DNA from: Methanoculleus sp. | GTDB taxonomy: Archaea; Halobacteriota; Methanomicrobia; Methanomicrobiales; Methanoculleaceae | Direction: 5' to 3' | Length of the DNA: 43,478 nucleotides | NCBI GenBank assembly: GCA_023230425.1 | Contig: JALNXI010000001.1 | Span: 1 to 43,478, forward strand | Part shown: positions 23,468-31,008 of the stretch, piece by piece | How the letters are laid out: every line of letters begins with the position of its first letter | Position numbering within the stretch: position 1 is the stretch's first letter | Notes under the pieces: generated by a model | Database searches by the model: none | What the model was told of the DNA's origin: nothing | Seen by the model: only the letters and a program-made list of their open reading frames with translations | Translations under genes and position numbers: made by a program

Positions 23468-23659
23468 TCATTCACCAACTACTACGTTAACCGTCTCGAT
23501 GGTGATATAACTTCTCTTCAGGCGGTGTTTGCTCCCGATATCCGCGAGAACCCTCTCTCTGGCCTGGTTCTCGTTCGGAGCTCCGATGACCTTCCGGTAT
23601 GGTTTCCACTCGTTGTTGATCTTGCACGCGCCCACAACTTCAAACGTCTGGTTCTCCAT
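23468..23659 (-). CDS. rpl18a: 50S ribosomal protein LX (L18a/L20e)
   Basis: A 63-residue ribosomal protein of the archaeal LX family (eukaryal L18a/L20e). It starts MENQTFEVVGACKINNEWKPYRKVI and includes ENQARERVLADIGSKHRLKR, both standard. The start ATG at 23657-23659 is used because the upstream eight codons of the open frame are not part of the family. The stop TGA at 23468-23470 carries part of the ribosome-binding site of pfdA. It lies 7 bp after the aIF6 gene. Confidence 0.92.
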   Translation of the reverse strand: MENQTFEVVGACKINNEWKPYRKVIGAPNENQARERVLADIGSKHRLKRSYITIETVNVVVGE

Positions 23660-23666
23660 GACTAAT

Positions 23667-24329
23667 TCACTCCAAAAACCCAAAGACTTCTTCTATTCGT
23701 CCCAGCTCAAACCCGCTCGTAACGGACCCTGCGATATACCCCTTGCTGTTCGCAAGAAGCCCGGTTCCTACGAGACCGCTTCCCATGTTGACCGAACCAA
23801 GGCCGATGGGGAGGTCGAGCACCCGCTCAAGGGCGGCGATCTCCGTATCATTGGCCCTCGGGTGGACGAGAATACCTTTGTTCGTGGCGTACCCGGCCAT
23901 GCCGACGGTTTTGATGCCTCCGAGCGAGAGCCGGATCACCGGCACACCCAGGAACGAACCGATCTCTTCGGCGACATCGATCTCCATATCGGGATGGACG
24001 GCAGCAACGTAGTCGTTGGCGAGAATAACGTTGCCCGCCGCGTTCATGGAACCCTCGAGCAGGAGGACATCACGGTACTCCCTGAGGGCCGCCAGTTCAT
24101 CGTCTGCGGCGAGACCGCTGACGACCAGGCCCTGGCTGTTTCCCGCAACAAGCGAGCCGATGATGCTACTCCCCTGTATAAAGGTGGTCACGATATCGAC
24201 ATCGAGTTCTCGTGCGAGAGCCTCAATGAACTCCTCGGGAGCCCCGGGGTATACGACCGCTATATCCTCAAATACACGGGCATAGACACCAATGTTTGGA
24301 TCGCCGGTGAGATCGATCGTCCCTGTCAT
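23667..24329 (-). CDS. eif6: Translation initiation factor aIF6
   Basis: A 220-residue pentein-fold protein that binds the large ribosomal subunit at L14/L24e and prevents premature joining with the small subunit. The five-fold repeat shows as recurring VTTFIQGSSIIGSLVAGNSQGL, NDYVAAVHPDM, TVGMAGYATNKGILVHP and LGSVNMGSGLVGTGLLANSKGYIAGS blocks. Length and ends fit the archaeal family. It lies one base after rpl31e; the block L39e-L31e-aIF6-LX-prefoldin is a well-known archaeal gene order. Confidence 0.96.
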   Translation of the reverse strand: MTGTIDLTGDPNIGVYARVFEDIAVVYPGAPEEFIEALARELDVDIVTTFIQGSSIIGSLVAGNSQGLVVSGLAADDELAALREYRDVLLLEGSMNAAGNVILANDYVAAVHPDMEIDVAEEIGSFLGVPVIRLSLGGIKTVGMAGYATNKGILVHPRANDTEIAALERVLDLPIGLGSVNMGSGLVGTGLLANSKGYIAGSVTSGFELGRIEEVFGFLE

Positions 24330-24330
24330 T

Positions 24331-24594
24331 TCACTCCTCAGCGAGCTCGGCCTGGACCTGCCCGTCCTCGAACTTCATCGCGCGGACGCGAATCTTTCGC
24401 GGGGGCTTTCCGCTACCGTTCTCCCAGACCTTCTCATTGATGCTCTTATCCAGTTTGACATCCTCGCTCTTCATGTGCCGCCCGAGGAACGCCCGGATGT
24501 CTTTGATGGCGGTGTTGCCCCTCTTCCACCGGGGTGAACGCTTCACCTCACGGAGAGGAATGATATAGATATGCTCCTTTAATGCCTCTGCCAT
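24331..24594 (-). CDS. rpl31e: 50S ribosomal protein L31e
   Basis: An 87-residue ribosomal protein at the rim of the peptide exit tunnel. It begins MAEALKEHIYIIPLREVKRSPRWKRGNTAIKDIRAF and ends with an acidic tail (KFEDGQVQAELAEE), all typical of L31e. It follows rpl39e by 5 bp and precedes eif6 by one base. Confidence 0.96.
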   Translation of the reverse strand: MAEALKEHIYIIPLREVKRSPRWKRGNTAIKDIRAFLGRHMKSEDVKLDKSINEKVWENGSGKPPRKIRVRAMKFEDGQVQAELAEE

Positions 24595-24599
24595 AATCC

Positions 24600-24752
24600 T
24601 TACACCTTTAAGGTACTCCGTCTCCAGTTACGCCGCTTCGGATGCGACGAGACTGCACGGTTGGTCCTGATCATCACCCATGCCGGCACGCGGCGGTTCT
24701 GCTCGCATGCCTTTGCCAGCCGGATCTTCCGGCCCTTCATTACCTTACTCAT
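24600..24752 (-). CDS. rpl39e: 50S ribosomal protein L39e
   Basis: A 50-residue, very basic ribosomal protein that lines the exit tunnel and lacks globular structure. Read from the ATG at 24750-24752 it starts MSKVMKGRKIRLAKACEQNR, continues RVPAWVMIRTNRAV and ends RRNWRRSTLKV before the stop at 24600-24602. These are the standard L39e signatures, including the Trp-containing end. It is too short to be found by most simple gene calls, yet its position before rpl31e is that expected. There is a 20-bp gap to the PP-loop gene upstream. Confidence 0.95.
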   Translation of the reverse strand: MSKVMKGRKIRLAKACEQNRRVPAWVMIRTNRAVSSHPKRRNWRRSTLKV

Positions 24753-24772
24753 AGCTCTCACTCTCGCGTTCT

Positions 24773-25363
24773 TCAGGTCTCCCTCCTGCCGACCACCAGC
24801 GACTGCTGGTGGCCGGAGGGGAAGAATGACGCCGGATCGATACCGCGGGCGCGGATAGCCCGGCGGATCTCCTCTTCATAGTCACCGTTCCCGATGACGC
24901 CCGTCTCCCCGTACCGCACTACAAGCAGCCGTCCGGCGAGGCGTTCCACCTCCGATTTTCCATAGCCGAGGAGCGGCCGGACATAGGAGCAGCCGGAGGT
25001 CATCTCCAGGTGCTGCACCGCGGACCGCTCGATTCGGGGAACCCGATCTTCCCGGCGGGTGCCGTCGCCGACCACCGCATACTCACGGGAGAGGGTCTCG
25101 ATCGCCGTCTGATGGACCAGGGTGATTGCATCGTTGGGGTAGCCGCACGAAAGAAGCAGATCGACAGCCTCATCGAGCAGACCTTTCCCAAGCACCCTTC
25201 TGCGGAAAGGGAGGTTCAGAGCAGCTGCTGCAGCTCGAACCGCCGGAACCTCGCGGTCTGGATCGAATACACAGGTATTCAATTCCACGCCGTAGTCACG
25301 CGCAAGCATGATCGCCGCCAGCGCGCTATCTTTCCCTCCCGAGAAGAGCACACCTGCTTCCAT
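24773..25363 (-). CDS. PP-loop ATP pyrophosphatase family protein
   Basis: A 196-residue N-type ATP pyrophosphatase (adenine nucleotide alpha hydrolase fold). The ATP-binding SGGKDSALAA is at residues 8-17, followed by an Asp-containing second strand (TCVFDPDRE) and GDGTRREDRVPR, which resembles the tRNA-thiolation/QueC/asparagine-synthase groups that adenylate a substrate. The exact reaction is not clear. Conserved homologues occur in this ribosomal gene block in many methanogens, so a role in tRNA or translation is a fair guess (inference). Cys residues at CVFD, SCGY and SGCSY could take part in sulfur transfer. Its start overlaps the PDCD5 stop by one base (TAATG). Confidence 0.85.
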   Translation of the reverse strand: MEAGVLFSGGKDSALAAIMLARDYGVELNTCVFDPDREVPAVRAAAAALNLPFRRRVLGKGLLDEAVDLLLSCGYPNDAITLVHQTAIETLSREYAVVGDGTRREDRVPRIERSAVQHLEMTSGCSYVRPLLGYGKSEVERLAGRLLVVRYGETGVIGNGDYEEEIRRAIRARGIDPASFFPSGHQQSLVVGRRET

Positions 25364-25704
25364 TACTTCCGCGTAATCCTGAATTCTTTCTTTGACGGCG
25401 TCAACTGCGTAAGCAGGCCTTTTAACTGATCATCAGTGATCCGCTGCCGGACCCTGCCGCTCTGGGCCAGCATCACCAGTTGCTGCTCGACCGCTTTCGC
25501 AAAATCCGGCCGGGTCAACTTGATGGTATTGAGCCTCTCCCTCGCTTCAGGTTCGAGGATCTCCATGAGCGCGACGCGGACCTGCGAGTCGATCTGCCGC
25601 TGGCGTTCCGCCTCATCTTCCATCGCCTGCTGATTCATCGCCTGCCGTTGCAACTGCTGTTCCATCTTCCGGCGGCGAAGTTCCGCGAGTTCGTCATCTA
25701 CCAT
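25363..25704 (-). CDS. PDCD5-family DNA-binding protein
   Basis: A 113-residue archaeal member of the PDCD5/TFAR19 family. It has the charged, Gln-rich N-terminal helix (LAELRRRKMEQQLQRQAMNQQ) and the conserved three-helix core with LEPEARERLNTIKLTRPDFAKAVEQQLVMLAQSGR. Archaeal members bind DNA in vitro; the cell function is uncertain. ggaggt lies 8 nt upstream of the ATG at 25702-25704, a near-ideal ribosome-binding site. The S19e-PDCD5 neighbourhood is conserved across euryarchaea. Confidence 0.94.
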   Translation of the reverse strand: MVDDELAELRRRKMEQQLQRQAMNQQAMEDEAERQRQIDSQVRVALMEILEPEARERLNTIKLTRPDFAKAVEQQLVMLAQSGRVRQRITDDQLKGLLTQLTPSKKEFRITRK

Positions 25705-25723
25705 CAGTCATACCTCCATCAGA

Positions 25724-26173
25724 TCAGTACTTTGTAAGTCCCGGCACAATCCCGGTAGCCTGAGCCTTCAGACCGCTTGCAACGTTGTCGAGGAAAGACC
25801 TGCCGGCCGCGGTGACCGTGCGCCCTCCGCTCGTGTGGGAGACGTACCCGGCCGCTTCGAGCTGCTGGAAGATTTTCCGGATGATCGAACCGCTTCCCCG
25901 CCTGAACTGGGAGGGAGCCGGGCCCCGGTTACGCTTGCCGCCGTAGATAGAGCGCATTCTCTGGATCCCGACCGGACCGTCGGTGTAGACGCGCCGGAAG
26001 ACCGACGCCGCACGCACATACCACCAGTCGCCATTCTCGGGGGGCATCTCTTTGTGTACCCCCGTCTTTGCAAAAGCAGCCCAGTCAGGGGGCTGGATCT
26101 GCGGATTTTTCTTGAGTTCTTCTGCCACCTGCCGGATAAACATATCGGCAGGGATGTCGTATACAGTCGTCAT
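25724..26173 (-). CDS. rps19e: 30S ribosomal protein S19e
   Basis: A 149-residue ribosomal protein with a winged-helix-like fold. It begins MTTVYDIPADMFIRQVAEELK, and has the standard WAAFAKTGVHKEMPPENGDWWYVRAASVFRRVY block, the GPVGIQRMRSIYGG turn, and the C-terminal RKIFQQLEAAGYV helix. Length and ends match archaeal S19e. It is followed by PDCD5 after 19 bp; the 51-bp gap to the upstream YhbY gene is the longest near here and may hold an internal promoter, though only a weak TATA-like aatatgtaa is seen. Confidence 0.96.
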   Translation of the reverse strand: MTTVYDIPADMFIRQVAEELKKNPQIQPPDWAAFAKTGVHKEMPPENGDWWYVRAASVFRRVYTDGPVGIQRMRSIYGGKRNRGPAPSQFRRGSGSIIRKIFQQLEAAGYVSHTSGGRTVTAAGRSFLDNVASGLKAQATGIVPGLTKY

Positions 26174-26224
26174 AGATGAACCTCACTATCGCTAACAGTC
26201 TTTACATATTCGTCCAGTGACGTT

Positions 26225-26485
26225 TTATATATTTCGAGAATCACGGCCGGCCGATCGGCTCCGCCGCTCCGTGAGGACGAACGTCCTCCCCCGGACCTCA
26301 AGGAGAACCGCACCGGCCGATGACGCTATCTCCTCGGGATCGACTTCGGTGTTCCGGAGCCACCTGACCTTTATGACCTTGCGGTCTTTGAGCTGGCGCC
26401 GGATCTCATCGATCATGACATTTGTGATGCCTCGCTTCCCTACCCAGATGGTAGGCTTGAGGTCCTGAAACGACTCTCTACTCAT
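26225..26485 (-). CDS. YhbY-family RNA-binding protein
   Basis: An 86-residue CRM-domain protein. It starts MSRESFQDLKPTIWVGKRGIT, and shows the GxxG-type loop (VGKRGITNVMI), then IRRQLKDRKVIKVRWLRN and VRGRTFVLTERRS. The CRM domain binds RNA and in bacterial YhbY associates with pre-50S particles. The ATG at 26483-26485 is used because the long open frame upstream lies inside the rnp4 gene; start and rnp4 stop overlap by 4 bp. The end aaatatataa makes the 3' end AT-rich. Confidence 0.92.
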   Translation of the reverse strand: MSRESFQDLKPTIWVGKRGITNVMIDEIRRQLKDRKVIKVRWLRNTEVDPEEIASSAGAVLLEVRGRTFVLTERRSRSAGRDSRNI

Positions 26486-26799
26486 GGTTGAGGCCTCCCG
26501 ACCGGATACCGTGACCGGTGCCCACAGGCAAGACAGGTGATGATCACGCGCCCCCGCTGGATCCTGACCCGGGCGTTCGACCCCGGGACCAGATAGACGC
26601 TGCACCGGCGGCAGAACCGGCGTTTCAGCGGCCGTTCCATCCGTATCCGGTGACGCATACCGATCCTTCGCGCCAGTTCCACGCAACGGTTACTCCATTC
26701 AGGGTTTGCCGGGTAGAACTCTGCAGCACGCGCAAAAAGGATAGAGATCCTCTCGCGGGCGAGCCTTCGGGAGCCTGATTTTCGTGTAGTATCTGCCAT
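26482..26799 (-). CDS. rnp4: Ribonuclease P protein component 4 (Rpr2/Rpp21)
   Basis: A 105-residue subunit of archaeal RNase P, which removes tRNA 5' leaders. The N-terminal half is helical and basic (RLARERISILFARAAEFYPANPEWSNRCVELARRIGMRHRIRM); the C-terminal half is a zinc ribbon with FCRRCSVYLVPGSNARVRI and ITCLACGHRSRYPVG giving two C-x2-C pairs. All match the Rpp21/Rpr2 family. It is the first gene of the minus-strand array, with a clear TATA box about 56 nt upstream of the start. Confidence 0.95.
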   Translation of the reverse strand: MADTTRKSGSRRLARERISILFARAAEFYPANPEWSNRCVELARRIGMRHRIRMERPLKRRFCRRCSVYLVPGSNARVRIQRGRVIITCLACGHRSRYPVGRPQP

Positions 26800-26849
26800 G
26801 ATCCGATCCGTTTCACCGATTGGTGGGTTTTGAGGTTGGAGGCGGGAGA

Positions 26850-26859
26850 ATATATAAGG
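26850..26859 (-). promoter_or_regulatory. TATA box before the RNase P/ribosomal array
   Basis: On the minus strand the sequence cttatatatt is preceded by a purine-rich aaatc that could serve as BRE. It lies about 56 nt before the rnp4 ATG, implying a leader of about 30 nt. It is the strongest TATA box found ahead of the 26.8-16.2 kb array and is the likely main promoter. Confidence 0.7.
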
Positions 26860-26874
26860 ATTTGATGCCCGACG

Positions 26875-27501
26875 TCAGCGGACCCGCACCCGCCGGCCGG
26901 CGACCTCCAGACGGTCCTCGCAGAAGAGTTTCACGGCGAGCGGCAGGGCTTTGTGCTCCTCGGTGAGGATCCGGTCGGCGAGCGCCGATTCGTCGTCGTC
27001 CGGGAGAACCGGCACGCACCGCTGGACGACGATAGGGCCGGTATCCATCCCCTCATCCACGAGGTGGACGGTGCAGCCCGAGACCTTCACGCCGCACTCG
27101 ACCGCCTGCCTTTGCGCGTGCAGGCCGGTAAATGACGGAAGCAGGGCGGGGTGGATGTTCATCATCCGGCCCGAGAACTCATGCACGATCGCGTGCCCGA
27201 GGATCCGCATGTAGCCGGCGAGGACGAAGAGGTCCGCGCGGCAGCCCCGCATCGCCGCAAGCAGCGCTTCCTCATAGGCAGCCTTCGAGGGGAACCGCGC
27301 ATACTCGACGACCGTCACCGGGATACCGGCGACCCGGGCCCGCTCTATCGCGTACGCCTGCGGGTTGTCGGTGACGAGGCCGACGCAGATCGCCGGGATC
27401 TCCCCGGCCGCGATGGCATCGATCACCGCCTGAAAGTTCGATCCTCTGCCTGAGGCGAGCATTGCTATCCGTTTTCTGCAAACTGGTCTCTCTGGATCCA
27501 T
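26875..27501 (-). CDS. purN: Phosphoribosylglycinamide formyltransferase PurN
   Basis: A 208-residue folate-dependent enzyme that formylates GAR, the third step of purine synthesis, in the cytoplasm. It has the N-terminal RIAMLASGRGSNFQAVIDAI, the catalytic region AGYMRILGHAIVHEFSGRMMNIHPALLPSF (with Asn-x-His and the conserved Pro), and the VDEGMDTGPIVVQ loop containing the catalytic Asp. The length is usual. An alternate start within the first 11 residues (at IAMLASG) is possible. It ends about 15 nt beyond the TATA box of the array, so its transcript must terminate over that promoter. Confidence 0.95.
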   Translation of the reverse strand: MDPERPVCRKRIAMLASGRGSNFQAVIDAIAAGEIPAICVGLVTDNPQAYAIERARVAGIPVTVVEYARFPSKAAYEEALLAAMRGCRADLFVLAGYMRILGHAIVHEFSGRMMNIHPALLPSFTGLHAQRQAVECGVKVSGCTVHLVDEGMDTGPIVVQRCVPVLPDDDESALADRILTEEHKALPLAVKLFCEDRLEVAGRRVRVR

Positions 27502-27523
27502 ACGTACCGTTCTCCTGACTCCG

Positions 27524-28804
27524 TTACCGGGCCTCCCCCGACCCGGTTTGAGGGGCGACGATCAGTTTCACCTTGACGATCCGCCGGCCCCGCATCTGCA
27601 TCACCACCAGCATGATGCCGCTCTCCTCGATCTTGACCACCTCGCCGCGGCGGGGGATGTGCCCCAGCCGGTCGATAACGAGGCCGCCGATGCTCTCATA
27701 TGAATCCATCAGCGGGAGGTTGAGATCCAGATCCTCGTTGAGGTGCTCCACCCACGCCCGTGCGTCGACCAGGAAGACACCCTCATCGATCCGTTGCACC
27801 TCAGGCTCCTCCTCATCGAACTCGTCCATGATCTCGCCGACCAGTTCTTCAAGCATATCTTCGACCGTCACGATTCCAGCAAACGACCCGTACTCGTCGA
27901 GGACGACCGCCATATGCTGCTTCTTCACCTGGAGTTCCTTGAGGAGCTCGTCGATCTTCTTGCTCTCGGGGACGAAGTAGGGCTCGTACATCATATCCCT
28001 GATCATCGCGCTCATCTGCTGGCGGAAGACCGCCGCAAAGATGTCCTTGATGTTTAAGAGCCCGATGACGTTGTCGATCTGCTCGTGGTAAACAGGGATC
28101 CGGGAGAAACCAGTATCGTTGAAGATGGAGAGAGCGTTCTCGAGCGTGCTGGTATCCTCGATCATAACGACATCTATCCGGGGCGTCATCACCTCGCGGA
28201 CCGTCGTATCGCCGAAACGCAGCACGGAGTAGAGCATATCCCGCTCCTGCTCCTCGATGGTCCCCTCCTCCTCCCCGACATCGATCCATTCCTTGATCTC
28301 CTCCTCGGTGACGACCGGCTCGGCCACGCCGGGCCTGAAAGCGAACTGCTGCCTGATATGGTCTGAGACCCAGAGCACAGGGTAGATCACCTTCGAGAGG
28401 TAGAGGATGGGCAGGGCGACACGGAGCGCGAGGTCTTCGGTGTTCCGGGAGGCGTACATCTTCGGCCCGATCTCGCCGAACACCAGCATAAGGATGACCG
28501 TGAAAAAGGTCGCTATCCCGATACCGACGTCGCCGTAGATACCGATGGCGATCGCGGTCGCGAGCGATGCTGCGGCAACGTTTGCAATGTTGTTCCCGAT
28601 GAGGATGGTGATCAGGATTGTGTCGGTCGACCGCTTCAGCGTATCGAGCGCTTCTGCTCCTTTCCGACCCTGGTTCAAGAGTGCGCGGACTTTCGCCCGG
28701 GTTATCGATATAAGGGCGACCTCCGAACTTGAGAAGAAGCCCGAGAGAAGCAGACAGATAAGAAATAATACGATCTCTATGGTTACAAGGTCTACGATTA
28801 CCAT
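27524..28804 (-). CDS. CNNM/CBS/CorC-type membrane protein
   Basis: A 426-residue protein of the hemolysin/CorC (UPF0053) family. The N-terminal CNNM domain has about four hydrophobic segments (first at 7-28, containing FFSSSEVALISITRAKVRAL). It is followed by a CBS pair (VMTPRIDVVMI...; GYSRIPVYHE-like sequence GFSRIPVYHEQIDNVIGLLNIKD; GIVTVEDMLEELVGEI) and a C-terminal CorC_HlyC domain (GGLVIDRLGHIPRRGEVVKIE). Members export Mg2+ or Co2+ or regulate their transport; the ligand is unknown here. The DEFDEEEPEVQ stretch between CBS and CorC is acidic. The start ATG at 28802-28804 directly precedes the hydrophobic segment. Confidence 0.93.
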   Translation of the reverse strand: MVIVDLVTIEIVLFLICLLLSGFFSSSEVALISITRAKVRALLNQGRKGAEALDTLKRSTDTILITILIGNNIANVAAASLATAIAIGIYGDVGIGIATFFTVILMLVFGEIGPKMYASRNTEDLALRVALPILYLSKVIYPVLWVSDHIRQQFAFRPGVAEPVVTEEEIKEWIDVGEEEGTIEEQERDMLYSVLRFGDTTVREVMTPRIDVVMIEDTSTLENALSIFNDTGFSRIPVYHEQIDNVIGLLNIKDIFAAVFRQQMSAMIRDMMYEPYFVPESKKIDELLKELQVKKQHMAVVLDEYGSFAGIVTVEDMLEELVGEIMDEFDEEEPEVQRIDEGVFLVDARAWVEHLNEDLDLNLPLMDSYESIGGLVIDRLGHIPRRGEVVKIEESGIMLVVMQMRGRRIVKVKLIVAPQTGSGEAR

Positions 28805-28896
28805 TTACTCCACGCCGCATCCAGCGGCCGCATCTGATATCGGATTAATTGTTGGATATGAATTATGTTGCAGGCAGGAGTTATAAACCCAGCGCT

Positions 28897-29721
28897 TCAG
28901 GAGAATATCATCTCTAGCGCCTCCAATTCCCGTACCAGGAGCACAACCTTCTCTTCGGATGAGAGCGCCTCCGGAAAGACCATATCCTCGAGTTCCAGGG
29001 TGAGGTAGCCGTCATAGCCCCGGTCGGCAAGTTCGGCAAGTACCCGGGTCGCGGACGGGTCGTTATGGATGGGGTGGTGGGGCCGCCCGTTCCCGCCGAG
29101 CGCACTGACGTGGACGTTTGCCATCCGCCCTATGCAGAGGTCGATGAACCGGAGCACCTCGTCACAGGATGTTATCATGGCATGTCCCATATCCAGCGTG
29201 AACCAGAGCCAGGGTTCCCGTTCGAGCACTTCGGCCGCATCCTCCGCCGTATAGAGCAGGGCGTTGACCCGGGGTTCGAGGTTCTCGATCGCCACCTTCA
29301 CCTGCACCTTCTCTGCGACCTCCCGGATCCGGTTGATGTAATCTTCAAACCGCCGGAAGTCGTAGGCGCTCGGGTGCCGTTTCGCCGTCCTTCTCCCGGG
29401 ATGGACGGTGACCACAGCGGCGCCCATCCGGTCCGCCATCTGAATCGCTTCGACGGTGTAGTCGACCGATATCTCGGCGACCTTCGGGTTGATGGAGCAG
29501 GGGTTTAAGTCCAGTGTCGGGGCGTGGACGGTGATCGGGGAGAGTTCCGGGTGGTCGGCAATACATCCGGCGAGTTCGTCCTCCGGGCGGCCGCGAAGCC
29601 AGAAGTGCGGCGTCTCGACCCAGAACTCGAGGCCGTCGAGGCCGGACTCGGCAACGTAGTCGAAGATCTGATCGCACGGGTACTCGTGGAAGAACATAGT
29701 CGAGACAGCGAAACGACCCAT
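28897..29721 (-). CDS. Sugar phosphate isomerase/epimerase-like TIM barrel
   Basis: A 274-residue AP-endonuclease-2-type TIM barrel. It starts MGRFAVSTMFFHEYPCDQIFDYVAESGLDGLEFWVETPHFW, and has metal-ligand-like VTVHPGR, VAIENLEP, FTLDMGHA and HVSALGG blocks, with His/Glu/Asp residues placed as in the xylose-isomerase-like family. The substrate is unknown. The ATG at 29719-29721 is chosen; longer readings run into xseA on the opposite strand. Only 36 bp separate it from the start of xseA, so the two genes are divergent with a shared promoter region; a weak tctattag at about 29745-29753 on its strand sits about 28 nt upstream. Confidence 0.88.
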   Translation of the reverse strand: MGRFAVSTMFFHEYPCDQIFDYVAESGLDGLEFWVETPHFWLRGRPEDELAGCIADHPELSPITVHAPTLDLNPCSINPKVAEISVDYTVEAIQMADRMGAAVVTVHPGRRTAKRHPSAYDFRRFEDYINRIREVAEKVQVKVAIENLEPRVNALLYTAEDAAEVLEREPWLWFTLDMGHAMITSCDEVLRFIDLCIGRMANVHVSALGGNGRPHHPIHNDPSATRVLAELADRGYDGYLTLELEDMVFPEALSSEEKVVLLVRELEALEMIFS

Positions 29722-29732
29722 AATACTACTTG

Positions 29733-29739
29733 ATATAAA
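29733..29739 (+). promoter_or_regulatory. TATA box of xseA
   Basis: The sequence atataaa is centred 25 nt before the ATG at 29761, so the xseA mRNA is probably leaderless. It lies in a 36-bp gap that must also serve the divergent isomerase-like gene. Confidence 0.65.
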
Positions 29740-29760
29740 CCATTGGTCTAATAGATTGTG

Positions 29761-31008
29761 ATGATGTTCTGCGGTCCTTCCGCCGGTCCGGACCGGTTCG
29801 GCACCCCGATCCTTGGGGTTTCGGAGGTCTCCGGACTCATCTGCGATCTCCTCGACGATGCCCGCCTGCACGAGATCTGGGTGCGGGGGGAGGTGACCAA
29901 CTACAAGGACCACACCTCCGGTCACCGCTACTTCTCGCTCGGCGAGCGCAACGGGAGGAGTTCTGCTCTGATCAACTGCGTCATGTGGCGCTCCTACGCG
30001 TCAGGGATCAACTTTACGCCCAGAGACGGCATGGACGTGCTCGCCTGGGGAACCGTGGAGGTCTACGAGCCTCACGGCAGGTACCAGTTGATTGTCCGGG
30101 AGATGCACCCGGCGGGCCTCGGCGAGCGCCATCTCATGGTCGAGCGCTGGAAACAGGAACTCGACGCCGAAGGGCTCTTCGCCCCTGAGCGGAGACGACC
30201 TCTGCCTGCTTTTCCACACCGGATCGGTGTGGTCACCTCCTCGACCGGCGCAGCAATGCAGGATATCCTCTCGGTCATATCCCGGCGGTACCCGGCCGAG
30301 GTGGTCCTCTCCCCGACGACCGTCCAGGGCGACGGGGCGCATATGGAGATAGCCGCGGCGATCCGGAAGATCGACGGGCTTGTGGATGTGATCATCGTCG
30401 GGCGCGGCGGAGGGAGTTTCGAGGACCTCTTCCCCTTCAACCACCCGGACGTTGTGCGAGCTGTCGCTCTCTGTAAGACACCGGTGATCAGCGCCGTCGG
30501 TCACGAGGTGGACACTGCCCTCTGCGACTTTGCCGCGGACCTCCGGGCGCCGACGCCGTCGGCGGCCGCAGAGCGGGCCGTGCCCGACCGTGTGGAGGTG
30601 CTCCGGGAACTCTCCGGGCACCGCGAGAGGATGGGAGCGCTCCTCCTCCACCGGCTTGCCGCAGCGGGAAGCGAGGTCGAGGACCTGCGGGCGCGCATGC
30701 ATCCCCGGCGACTCGCACGCCGGGTCCACGAGCGGATGCAGCGCCTCGCCGAGCACGAGGACCTGCTCCGGCGCTCGGCGCTCGCCCGGGTGCAGCGGAA
30801 ACGCTCGGCGCTCGCGGAGGTCCGCGCGGACCTCGCGGGGAAGAACCCGCTCGCCATCCTGGACCGGGGCTACTGTATCGTCGAGTCGGGCGGAGAGATC
30901 GCGAGAAGCGCCGGAGACCTCAGCCCGGGGGACCGGGTGGTGCTGCGGATGAAGGACGGCCGGTGCCGGGCCGTCGTGGAGGATATAACGTATGACAGAG
31001 ACGTTTGA
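29761..31008 (+). CDS. xseA: Exodeoxyribonuclease VII large subunit
   Basis: A 415-residue XseA. The N-terminal OB-fold begins with GVSEVSGLICDLLDDARLHEIWVRGEVTNYKDHTSGHRYFSL, followed by the catalytic domain with RIGVVTSSTGAAMQDILSVISRRYP, DVIIVGRGGGSFEDLFPFN and ISAVGHEVDTALCDFAADLRAPTPSAAAE. A long coiled coil (about 265-350) and a short beta C-terminus (LAILDRGYCIVES) complete the family's layout. With XseB it degrades single-stranded DNA. Starts at GTG 29758, ATG 29761 and ATG 29764 are possible; the TATA box fits 29761. XseA is a bacterial-type enzyme found in some methanogens, so acquisition from bacteria is likely. Confidence 0.95.
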   Translation: MMFCGPSAGPDRFGTPILGVSEVSGLICDLLDDARLHEIWVRGEVTNYKDHTSGHRYFSLGERNGRSSALINCVMWRSYASGINFTPRDGMDVLAWGTVEVYEPHGRYQLIVREMHPAGLGERHLMVERWKQELDAEGLFAPERRRPLPAFPHRIGVVTSSTGAAMQDILSVISRRYPAEVVLSPTTVQGDGAHMEIAAAIRKIDGLVDVIIVGRGGGSFEDLFPFNHPDVVRAVALCKTPVISAVGHEVDTALCDFAADLRAPTPSAAAERAVPDRVEVLRELSGHRERMGALLLHRLAAAGSEVEDLRARMHPRRLARRVHERMQRLAEHEDLLRRSALARVQRKRSALAEVRADLAGKNPLAILDRGYCIVESGGEIARSAGDLSPGDRVVLRMKDGRCRAVVEDITYDRDV

